This document shows positions 1 through 4,887 of a DNA stretch of 5,701 nucleotides, piece after piece. Positions within the stretch are counted from its first letter, which is position 1, and each line of letters opens with the position of its first letter. The translations under genes and the position numbers were made by a program. The notes below the pieces were generated by a model that had not been told where the DNA came from, ran no database searches, and worked only from the letters and a program-made list of their open reading frames with translations. Origin of the DNA: an uncultured Corynebacterium sp. (GTDB lineage: Bacteria; Actinomycetota; Actinomycetes; Mycobacteriales; Mycobacteriaceae); NCBI RefSeq assembly GCF_943912665.1, contig NZ_CALTVG010000097.1, positions 1 to 5,701 on the forward strand, given 5' to 3'.

Positions 1-38
1 ACCGAAGGTCGCAGGTTCGAATCCTGTCGGGGACACCA
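1..38 (+). tRNA. tRNA 3' half, probably tRNA-Arg(CCU), cut by window start
   Basis: The sequence shows the 3' side of an anticodon stem (1-5, ACCGA), a 5-nt variable loop, a T arm with stem GCAGG/CCTGT around loop TTCGAAT (11-27), the 3' acceptor strand CGGGGAC (28-34), discriminator A35 and an encoded CCA (36-38). The implied 5' acceptor strand is GTCCCCG. The anticodon lies outside the window. Arg(CCU) is a guess from remembered actinobacterial tRNA-Arg sequences with this acceptor and T arm; another isoacceptor with A at position 73 is possible. tRNA 3' ends are common integration sites for phages and islands, which fits the mobile-looking DNA that follows. Confidence 0.88.
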
Positions 39-41
39 CTT

Positions 42-61
42 GACCAGGGGGTTTCACGAAA
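42..61 (+). repeat. Repeat motif copy 1 (left edge)
   Basis: This is the first of four related 20-bp motifs, GACCAGGGGGTTTCACGAAA, starting 4 bp after the tRNA CCA. Its first 13 bases (42-54) recur exactly at 4056-4068. Its last part is the near-palindrome TTTC-AC-GAAA, which with the following C recurs at 74-84. Possible integrase or recombinase binding site; function is inferred only from the arrangement. Confidence 0.6.
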
Positions 62-73
62 CTGTTCCAATCT

Positions 74-93
74 TTTCACGAAACCTCCTGCCG
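74..93 (-). repeat. Repeat motif copy 2, inverted (left edge)
   Basis: Positions 74-90 read TTTCACGAAACCTCCTG, the exact reverse complement of 4034-4050 (17 bp). The 11-bp core TTTCACGAAAC is also a direct repeat of 52-62, offset by 22 bp, about two helical turns. A small hairpin follows at 93-110 (GGCCG, 8-nt loop, CGGCC). Together with the copy at 4031-4050 it forms an inverted repeat bracketing about 4 kb. Confidence 0.6.
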
Positions 94-118
94 GCCGAAG
101 GAAAACGGCCGCGAACAC

Positions 119-157
119 AAAAATGACCCGCTCCGTTCGTTCGGAGGGGTCATTTTT
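119..157. terminator. Rho-independent terminator downstream of tRNA, bidirectional
   Basis: A long hairpin pairs AAAAATGACCC (119-129) with GGGTCATTTTT (147-157). The inner stem CTCCG/CGGAG closes on a short TTCGTT loop, and G130 is the only bulged base. The A run before and T run after the stem allow termination in either direction: for the tRNA transcript on the plus strand and for anything arriving from the transposase remnant on the minus strand. Confidence 0.85.
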
Positions 158-263
158 CTTTGCGTGAGCGCCGTTTTGGGCCGAATTTCGGCACTCGCCC
201 ACGACCTCTAGGCCACGGGCTTCGTCCTCGTTGTTTGAGGACCAGCCGGTGGCCTTGGTCGGT

Positions 264-840
264 CTATGCCGCAAGCGGTGGCGCGTTGGGGAAAGCGTCG
301 GTGCCAGTCTCGTCGCGGCCGCGGGTCTTGCGACCGTCCGGAGGGGTTGTCGGAGGCGTGGGCTTCTTCGGGAAGCGCCAACGCGACTCCGCCGAGAGCA
401 AACCAATGTTGGCCGCGACGGCGGACATGACAGCCGAAATGGCCTGTGCTGCCCAGCCACGCATAAGGCGCATGGTCGGGTCGCCGTGGCCCTGGTGGCG
501 GGAGGACTTCACGCGGTCGTTGCGCGACTCAATGGTGTTGCGACGGTGGTACTGCTCCTGCCACTCCTTCGTGCCGTACGGAGCACCCTGGTTGAGGTAC
601 TTCGCGCCGTCCTCGGGCGTGTTCTGCACGGTAATGGAGGTCTGCTTACAGACCGCACCGCACATGCCAGACGTGGGCACCTCGCTGTCGAGCAGAGGCT
701 CCTTCGCGCGGTTCGGGTGCTTCTCCTGCGAGCGTTTCACCAACGGGCAGGTGACCTTTGCGTTCTTTGAGCGTGCAGGGCACTGGAAAACGCTGCTTGC
801 CGTCGCCCTTGACGGGCTTGCTGAGCGGTGCCACCCAGAG
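264..840 (-). pseudogene. DDE-type transposase, C-terminal remnant, frameshifted
   Basis: The minus strand encodes the end of a transposase that would act on DNA ends in the DDE (RNase H-fold) manner. The best-preserved part (about 758 down to 264) has VTCPL, a Cys pair SGMCGAVC, the stretch DGAKYLNQGAPYGTKEWQ, then RRNTIESRNDRVK and MRLMRGWAAQAISAV. The Glu in NTIES is the likely third acidic catalytic residue. The preceding segment, with KPVKGDGKQRF and PVPCT, is in another minus-strand frame (about 840-757). This order, a GDGKQRF-like segment and then a CPL segment, matches actinobacterial transposase-like proteins as I remember them, so a frameshift near 757-765 splits one gene. The N-terminal half with the first catalytic Asp residues is missing. 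The tail after GLLSAE is low-complexity (Pro, Thr, Arg) and may be read-through. Non-functional remnant; family name uncertain. Confidence 0.65.
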
Positions 841-1179
841 ACGCTTTTCCCGACTGGCCCGACGTTGACCCCGCCGGTTTGCCGGAAGCGTACGCCCGTG
901 CATGGACGTTGCGCGACAACCTGGCGCGAACCATGGAGCGGTTCATTACTAACGGCTGGGCAGGCTCGCAGAGCGACTTCGCTAACAGGTGCGGCGTGTC
1001 GCACTCGGCGCTGAGCACCTGGCTTTCCGGTTCTAAATGGCCTGCGACGTGGGCTCGTGCAACGCGTCGAGTACGCCACGGAAGCACCGTTGCGGCCGCG
1101 GCAGGACGCGGCGAAAACCGACCGCAGGTCGCTCGGTGGTGGCTACGACTTCCCGCCGTTGGAGAGTGAACGGGGGTAG
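828..1179 (+). pseudogene. Helix-turn-helix DNA-binding protein, frameshifted
   Basis: The first part, from a GTG at 828, contains LPEAYARAWTLRDNLARTME and then a helix-turn-helix: SQSDFANRCGVSHSALSTWL, where CGVSHSALSTWL is the turn plus recognition helix. After SGSKWPATW (to about 1052) this frame becomes Arg-rich noise, while the +1 frame from 1054 continues sensibly with LVQRVEYATEAPLRP, then SLGGGYDFPPLESERG, stopping at TAG 1177-1179. Joining them gives a protein of about 116 aa, a plausible size for a small XRE-like regulator. A single-base change near 1050-1054 therefore broke the gene. The true start is unclear because its 5' end abuts the transposase remnant at about 840, and no clear Shine-Dalgarno precedes the GTG. 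A sequencing error at the junction is the alternative to real decay. Confidence 0.6.
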
Positions 1180-1619
1180 AGATTTGTGTTGTTTCGCGTT
1201 TGTTTTCATGCCTAAAGATGCTGGCAGAACGCGGAAAGTAGGGGTCTAGGGTGGAAGTGTTCCAATAGGTTAAGGTTATATGACGACGAAATCGCTCCGA
1301 GATGACCGAGGGACCGTCGAGATGACGACATACTTTTGATAGGTACATAGTTTGACGAACCCCAGGTGGGTGCATTCTTGGTTCATTTCTGACGCGCGTC
1401 GGCAGTTTATGTGAGATAATTCACCAAATGGTGCAACACTTTGCCCCTATCTTAAATACAAATAGGTAACGGTTATCAAAGGATCGACCCGCCTTCAATG
1501 TGAAAGACACGGCCCTTCCGCTCTTGGAGCGAGACTTTTCGAACATCAGTGCCCATACCTTTCTCTCTTCGTCTTAAGGCCGAGTTACCATTGCCCCACC
1601 ATCACTAAGGAGACCCGAT
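1180..1619. other. Non-coding stretch with promoter and leader of the protease operon
   Basis: These 440 bp hold no convincing long gene. The first part (1250-1380) is more AT-rich and contains the 9-bp direct repeat CGAGATGAC at 1298-1306 and 1318-1326, 20 bp apart. The second part holds a candidate promoter and palindrome (1412-1433), a short hairpin CGCTC-TTG-GAGCG (1519-1531), and a 25-codon open frame starting GTG at 1500 and ending TAA at 1575-1577. That frame has no well-placed ribosome binding site and may be a leader peptide, a relic or chance. Confidence 0.5.
1412..1433 (+). promoter_or_regulatory. Candidate extended -10 promoter with overlapping operator palindrome
   Basis: TGAGATAAT (1412-1420) matches an extended -10 element (TGn followed by a TATAAT-like hexamer). 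No good -35 is visible 16-19 bp upstream, which an extended -10 can tolerate. The start of transcription would fall near 1427, inside the palindrome CACCA-AA-TGGTG (1422-1433), a typical place for a repressor to block initiation. The resulting leader of about 190 nt would precede the small gene at 1620. Inferred from sequence only. Confidence 0.4.
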
Positions 1620-1802
1620 ATGAGCGAGAGGACCGAACTCTTTCCGGGAGTGGCTATCTCCGCAAGAGAGCAACAGGCCTGGGAGAGCGAGACCAAGAAA
1701 ATCCGGCAGGCATGGGAATTTGGTCGCGAGCAATTCAGTGCTCGACGCACCACCCCCAATCAACCCCCTCAACAAGCACGCATAAGAGGAGCGTATAGGT
1801 AA
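1620..1802 (+). CDS. Small charged protein of unknown function, partner of the SDH-family protease
   Basis: A 60-aa protein begins at ATG 1620 behind a strong Shine-Dalgarno, AAGGAG (1607-1612), 7 bp upstream, which supports real translation. It is rich in Glu, Arg, Gln and Ala. A likely helical stretch at residues 14-43 (AREQQAWESETKKIRQAWEF and onward) has a repeated AWE motif about 15 residues apart. The tail (44-60) is rich in Thr, Pro, Gln and Arg and probably disordered. There is no signal peptide or membrane segment. Its TAA (1800-1802) is followed at once by the protease GTG, so the two are surely co-transcribed and probably translationally coupled. I do not recognise the family. An adaptor, inhibitor or substrate of the protease is possible from position alone. 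Confidence 0.75.
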   Translation: MSERTELFPGVAISAREQQAWESETKKIRQAWEFGREQFSARRTTPNQPPQQARIRGAYR

Positions 1803-2642
1803 GTGCCCAATTACACGCCGTTATTCCAAGCACAGCAGTCTGACCGTTACCAGCGCCAGGAGCTCATTCGAGAGTATGAGAAAAATTTTGACTGCAACCT
1901 GGTGGTAATGATTGACCAAATCACCGACGCGAGCGTGACACTGCTCAATGAGTGTCTCCACGGTCTCGATATCAGCAAGCCCTTGCATCTCATGCTGAGG
2001 TCACCGGGCGGCAACCCAGAGACAGCAATCCGTCTGATACGTATGTGTCACGCGGCGAGCTCCGAGTTCAATATCGTGGTACCAGAGCAGGCGAAATCCG
2101 CAGCAACAATTATGGCGCTTGGAGCCGACAACATTTACATGGGTCCGACCTCGGACCTTGGCCCTATTGACCCGCAGGTGTTCGTTCCTGAACGCGGATA
2201 TATCAGCGCAAAAGACATGCTAGCAGCGTATAACCGCGCACTTGAGGAGGTCTCAAAGGCACCTGAGACTGCTCAATTGCACGCTGTGCTCCTCGGAGGG
2301 GTGGACGCGGCCACGGTGCAGTTCGCGAGGTCAGCACTAGACCGCACTACCGATATTGCAAAACAGGCGATTGAGAGCAACGACAATCGTAGCGAAGGCG
2401 CCGTGTTAGAGATGTGCCGTAAGGCACAGGGGCCGCTCATCGACAACCCCAAAATGCACGTCGCTGTTATTGGTGCCAAAGAGGCCGAAGAGGCTGGCTT
2501 GTCGGTAGTGCCGCTCGGTATGGGCAACGAACAGTGGACGGCAATTCAGCAGTTGTGGACTCGCTACTTTGCCCTAGGCCCTATAGACCTGCTTCAGACA
2601 TACGAGGGCGGGTACGCCTCGCAGGTTCATTCTTATGGTTAG
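1803..2642 (+). CDS. SDH family Clp-fold serine proteinase (SppA-like)
   Basis: This 279-aa protein has the ClpP/crotonase-type serine protease fold of the SDH proteinase family (SDH_protease). Visible landmarks in order: a beta strand NLVVMIDQ (32-39); the oxyanion glycines in LRSPGGNPETA (65-75); strand NIVVPEQA followed by the nucleophile region KSAATIMALGAD, with Ser99 as the likely nucleophile; the family signature GPTSDLGPIDPQV (114-126); a helical middle; and PKMHVAVIGAKEAEEAGLSV near the C terminus, resembling the region where this family re-enters the protease core. Length is normal for the family and nothing looks broken. There is no signal peptide or membrane helix, so it is probably cytosolic. 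The GTG start follows the previous stop directly, with AGAGGAG (1785-1791) 11 bp upstream. It lies downstream of the 60-aa gene in one operon. By eye its GC content is below that of the genes at the right edge, which fits horizontal transfer. Substrate unknown; a defence or regulatory proteolysis role is inference. Confidence 0.88.
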   Translation: MPNYTPLFQAQQSDRYQRQELIREYEKNFDCNLVVMIDQITDASVTLLNECLHGLDISKPLHLMLRSPGGNPETAIRLIRMCHAASSEFNIVVPEQAKSAATIMALGADNIYMGPTSDLGPIDPQVFVPERGYISAKDMLAAYNRALEEVSKAPETAQLHAVLLGGVDAATVQFARSALDRTTDIAKQAIESNDNRSEGAVLEMCRKAQGPLIDNPKMHVAVIGAKEAEEAGLSVVPLGMGNEQWTAIQQLWTRYFALGPIDLLQTYEGGYASQVHSYG

Positions 2643-2968
2643 GTGACAGGCGCCTGCCTGAGATAGCGCCGCGACCCCGCCCACTCACCCGCTTCGACCT
2701 CCGGCTCGCCACCCGTTCCGTCACTTTCCTCACCATCGAGGAACCCAAGTCGCACGGACGCGTCAATCAAACGAGCAAGGTTTCCAGTCATGCGTTCGAG
2801 AACGTCCCGGTCGTGCGACAGCAGAGCGTCAACCTTCTTGCGCTCGTCAAACACGCCCAGAAAGGCCTTCTTCACCTCCCGGTTGAACTTCTTCGAGCGG
2901 CGGAGCTGGTCGAGGTCGTTTTCGCGACCAATCTGCACCGCCACGGGACGCGCTGCAAGTGAACCCAA
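2639..2968 (-). CDS. Unknown protein, probably missing its 5' end
   Basis: A minus-strand frame ending at TAA (2639-2641) overlaps the protease stop by 4 bp in convergent orientation. From a TTG at 2968 it gives 109 aa, including VAVQIGRENDLDQLRRSKKF, a charged helical stretch (VKKAFLGVFDERKKVDALLS), and ERMTGNLARLIDASVRLGF; the Gly/Glu-rich tail is probably disordered. The same frame stays open and protein-like for 22 more codons upstream (to 3034; QLEDVGTGETSSIVVAALGS) but offers no ATG, GTG or TTG, and no good ribosome site precedes the TTG. I therefore read this as the 3' part of a larger gene whose 5' end was lost where the XRE promoter region begins, though an unusual ATT start is possible. 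Family not recognised; it is cytosolic by composition. A 10-bp palindrome (CAGGCGCCTG, 2647-2656) lies in its last codons. Confidence 0.5.
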   Translation of the reverse strand: MGSLAARPVAVQIGRENDLDQLRRSKKFNREVKKAFLGVFDERKKVDALLSHDRDVLERMTGNLARLIDASVRLGFLDGEESDGTGGEPEVEAGEWAGSRRYLRQAPVT

Positions 2969-3055
2969 GGCGGCGACAACAATCGAGGAAGTCTCGCCGG
3001 TTCCGACATCTTCAAGCTGCGAGTCTTTGGTATGTCAATTTTGCTTAACATTACG

Positions 3056-3080
3056 TATTCTCAGTTTTACACTTTGTAAA
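3056..3080 (+). promoter_or_regulatory. Promoter -10 and operator palindrome of the XRE regulator
   Basis: A TATTCT hexamer (3056-3061) could serve as -10, putting the transcription start near 3068. Overlapping this is a perfect palindrome, TTTACA-CTT-TGTAAA (3066-3080), ending 14 bp before the XRE start codon. This is the classic layout of an autorepressed small XRE gene. The -35 is not clear. The region is visibly more AT-rich than its surroundings. Confidence 0.5.
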
Positions 3081-3094
3081 TGGAAGGAGATGAG

Positions 3095-3292
3095 ATGAAC
3101 ACAGTCCGAAGATGGCGTCGCTGGAACGAGTTGTCGCAACAAGAGCTAGCGGACTGCGTCGGTGTTTCCCGTCAGACCATCGCCAATATCGAACGCGGCA
3201 ACTATTCACCTTCCGTCTACCTAGCGCTGGACATCTGCCGTCAGTTTGGAAAAACGGTCGAGGAAATCTTCGGCCAGCCAGAGGAGGAATAA
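3095..3292 (+). CDS. XRE-family helix-turn-helix transcriptional regulator
   Basis: A compact 65-aa cytosolic repressor made almost entirely of an HTH_3/XRE domain. MNTVRRWRRWNELSQQELAD leads into VGVSRQTIANIERGNYSPSV, where SQQELADCVGVSRQTIANIE is the helix-turn-helix with recognition helix RQTIANIE. The helices LALDICRQFG and VEEIFG complete the domain. It is the short form often found beside a membrane protein gene. I chose ATG 3095 over the in-frame ATG at 3080 because GGAG (3086-3089) sits 5 bp before 3095, and because 3080 lies inside the operator palindrome. Its stop TAA (3290-3292) shares its last base with the presumed start of the downstream membrane protein. It probably represses its own promoter through the 3066-3080 palindrome and so controls both genes. 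Confidence 0.9.
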   Translation: MNTVRRWRRWNELSQQELADCVGVSRQTIANIERGNYSPSVYLALDICRQFGKTVEEIFGQPEEE

Positions 3293-3785
3293 CGTTTCAG
3301 AAGTACGAAGACTCCATAGTCGATTACGTCAACAGCACTGCCACCGACGAGTTCGAAGCGGTGACCTACCACAAGGCAAATTCAGTCGGTTTCTACACGT
3401 CGCTGCTTGGCATGTCACTTGTCGGCGCGATTCTCGCTTGGGTGCTCCCCGGCCGCCTAGCGTGGTGGTCGGACATTGTGCTCCTAATCCCGCTCATCAG
3501 TAGCATTGCCAGCACCCAGTGGATGCGCAAATACGTAGCGTCACCGATTTATCACTTGCGTGACGCGCCCCGCAGCATTCTCATCACATACTGGGTGCTG
3601 TGCGGCATTTGGTTAGTGGGGGGGTCATCGTCACCGGCGGGTTCGACCCGTCAGGTAGCTTTACAAGCTCCGGCGCTAGCGGCGCGATTGTCGGCGGTGT
3701 AGTTGCTTTCATCTTGCCTGGCCGGATAAACAAGCGGCGGCGCCGTCAAGACCAGGAGCGCCTCGACGCCGAAGCGGAGGATTAA
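3292..3785 (+). CDS. Four-helix membrane protein with a poly-G frame junction and ACG in place of a start codon
   Basis: An integral membrane protein paired with the XRE regulator. The frame opens at FQKYEDSIVDYVNS and has three predicted helices: SVGFYTSLLGMSLVGAILAW, WWSDIVLLIPLISSIASTQW, and ILITYWVLCGIWLVGG. At a run of seven G (3618-3624) this frame goes out of register and stops at TAG 3700-3702 (136 aa). The -1 frame continues naturally with VIVTGGFDPSG, a Gly-rich loop, a fourth helix ASGAIVGGVVAFILPG and a basic-then-acidic tail NKRRRRQDQERLDAEAED, stopping at 3783-3785 (164 aa in total). The expected start is at 3292, overlapping the XRE stop as TAACG with GAGGAGG 4 bp upstream; the usual TAATG has ACG instead. 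The first normal in-frame start, GTG 3361, would remove 23 residues. Function unknown. It may be a decaying gene, a phase-variable one, or one read by frameshifting; I cannot decide from one sequence. Confidence 0.65.
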
Positions 3786-4030
3786 AGGGGTTAACACCAG
3801 GGTTCAAAACACAGCACCACGATTCGAAGAAAACGCCTTCGCGTGAGAAGCTTTGCTGTAAGTCACGTTCCGAAAAGTTCGAATAGGACAAACCGACGAC
3901 TTGGCATTGCTCCTCGCGGTGCCCGTCCCCGCCGAGAAAGTCGCTGGCCGACAGGGTTAGTGGTCATGTGTCGTGCAACCGGAGGCGGTACCCGGTGTAA
4001 CCGGGGTGTAGCCGCGGACCTGATATAACT

Positions 4031-4050
4031 GGTCAGGAGGTTTCGTGAAA
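4031..4050 (+). repeat. Repeat motif copy 3 (right edge)
   Basis: This copy reads GGTCAGGAGGTTTCGTGAAA. Its last 17 bases are the exact reverse complement of 74-90, and it differs from copy 1 (42-61) mainly by transitions. It sits 5 bp before copy 4 in the same orientation, so the right side carries a tandem pair while the left side carries an inverted pair. Confidence 0.6.
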
Positions 4051-4055
4051 GCCCC

Positions 4056-4075
4056 GACCAGGGGGTTTAGCGTTT
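4056..4075 (+). repeat. Repeat motif copy 4, degenerate 3' half (right edge)
   Basis: The first 13 bases, GACCAGGGGGTTT (4056-4068), match 42-54 exactly. The remaining bases (AGCGTTT) depart from the TTTCRYGAAA core of the other copies. With copy 1 it forms a direct repeat whose copies start about 4.0 kb apart, adjacent to the tRNA on the left. Confidence 0.55.
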
Positions 4076-4245
4076 CGTTTCCCGACAACAAGGAAACTGA
4101 CTGTTTTTAAACCTCGAAATGATTCTGCCGGCGTGCACAATAGGGGTTCTGTATGTCGGAGAGAAACTAATTGTGGTTCAATTAACCCTAGACTCCACAG
4201 CCCGCGCAGTCGTGGATAATGCCATTACCGGAAGGAAGCAGGTGC

Positions 4246-4836
4246 ATGAACGATGACTCTCAAGATGATGAGCGCCGCCGGTCGAGCACGCCGCCGGGGA
4301 GTGGACGTCATGGAGACGAACCCTCGCCCGCTGCGAACGCAGGCACGCATGAAGGCCAACGATCCCCGGGCGACGATTTACAACGGGTGGAAAGTGACGT
4401 TCAACGCAATGGACAAGATCATTCGGACGGTTCTCCCGGCGAAGTAATTGACGCTGAACTCGTCGAGGAGGTCACCCGCCAGATTGCAAGTTCCGCGTAC
4501 CTGTGGAGTGCCCCTGCACCAGCACCGGAGACGCTGGAAGCTTACCGACAAGTTGACCCCACTTTTGCCGATCGTGCAATGCGAATGGCGGAACAAAGCA
4601 TTGCAGCCTCGAACCACGAGAAAGAATGGCTTGCCAAAGGGGATGTGGACGCTCTCAAACGTGGTCAATACTTGAGTTTCGGCATGTTTCTGGCCTCGAT
4701 CGGCGCTGCCTTGGCCGTTTACTTCGGCGGGGGTTCTGAGTGGCTGGCTGGTGTCTTCCTCGCGCCCCCAGTTTTTCAATTCCTAGGAAAGTTTGTCAGG
4801 ACTGTTCGCAGGGAAGAAGATGACAAACTCGAATGA
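4246..4836 (+). CDS. DUF2335 family membrane protein
   Basis: A 196-aa protein with a long disordered N-terminal part (residues 1-75, rich in Ser, Gly, Asp, Pro, Arg) and a C-terminal DUF2335 region. The core carries SAPAPAPETLEAYRQVDPTF and ADRAMRMAEQS, matching the family pattern of a Pro-rich segment, then an ET/EM-LEEY helix, then a helix with MAEQ before HEKEW. After KRGQ come two hydrophobic segments at about 142-162 and 165-184, predicted to be membrane helices, and a basic/acidic tail. ATG 4246 is preferred because AAGGA (4232-4236) lies 9 bp upstream; the earlier in-frame ATG at 4219 has no such site. DUF2335 proteins have no established function and, as I recall, often occur near phage or mobile DNA. 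It is the only intact gene between the right repeat pair and the shared terminator. Confidence 0.82.
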   Translation: MNDDSQDDERRRSSTPPGSGRHGDEPSPAANAGTHEGQRSPGDDLQRVESDVQRNGQDHSDGSPGEVIDAELVEEVTRQIASSAYLWSAPAPAPETLEAYRQVDPTFADRAMRMAEQSIAASNHEKEWLAKGDVDALKRGQYLSFGMFLASIGAALAVYFGGGSEWLAGVFLAPPVFQFLGKFVRTVRREEDDKLE

Positions 4837-4853
4837 TGCGCAATCTCTGACCT

Positions 4854-4877
4854 AAGGCGGACCGAAGCCCCCGCCTT
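4854..4877. terminator. Hairpin between convergent genes
   Basis: AAGGCGG (4854-4860) pairs with CCGCCTT (4871-4877) around a 10-nt loop, 17 bp after the DUF2335 stop and 10 bp past the stop of the minus-strand gene. It lies between convergent genes and could end both transcripts. Only short A or T runs flank it, so efficiency is uncertain. Confidence 0.5.
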
Positions 4878-4887
4878 GAATTCACCT

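Larger units (their letters stand above)
3786..4218. other. Region without a clear gene, holding repeats
   Basis: No convincing gene is visible here. A short plus-strand frame at 3862-3960 (ending LALLLAVPVPAEKVAGRQG then TAG) looks protein-like but lacks a start codon, so it is at most a relic. A perfect palindrome CCCGGT-GTA-ACCGGG lies at 3991-4005. Two copies of the left-edge repeat follow at 4031-4075. The last 130 bp are more AT-rich and precede the DUF2335 gene, but I cannot point to a convincing promoter. Confidence 0.5.

Noticed and set aside
160..1014. A 284-aa plus-strand frame across the left region
   Set aside because: Its translation is Arg/Pro/Cys-rich noise and it lies opposite the transposase remnant, whose motifs are on the minus strand.
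1298..1326. CGAGATGAC direct repeat as a possible iteron or CRISPR-like array
   Set aside because: Only two 9-bp copies are present, with no further units and no replication or Cas genes nearby.
737..1375. A 212-aa minus-strand frame
   Set aside because: No coherent domain; it overlaps the HTH gene and the promoter region and reads as a shadow of plus-strand coding.
2534..2962. A 142-aa plus-strand frame overlapping the protease end and the convergent gene
   Set aside because: It begins inside the protease in another frame and its sequence mirrors the minus-strand frame, which has the better composition.
3877..3884. GTTCGAAT shared with the tRNA T loop (15-22), as a possible right attachment site
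   Set aside because: Only 8 bp match and the flanks differ, which is expected by chance in 4 kb.
3843..4028. A 61-aa plus-strand frame right of the membrane gene
   Set aside because: Basic, low-information translation without a ribosome site; another frame here (3862-3960) looks more protein-like but lacks a start.
4253..4447. A 64-aa frame inside the 5' part of the DUF2335 gene
   Set aside because: It has a slightly protein-like end, but it lies wholly within the disordered N-terminal coding region, has no clear ribosome site, and is best explained as an alternative-frame shadow.
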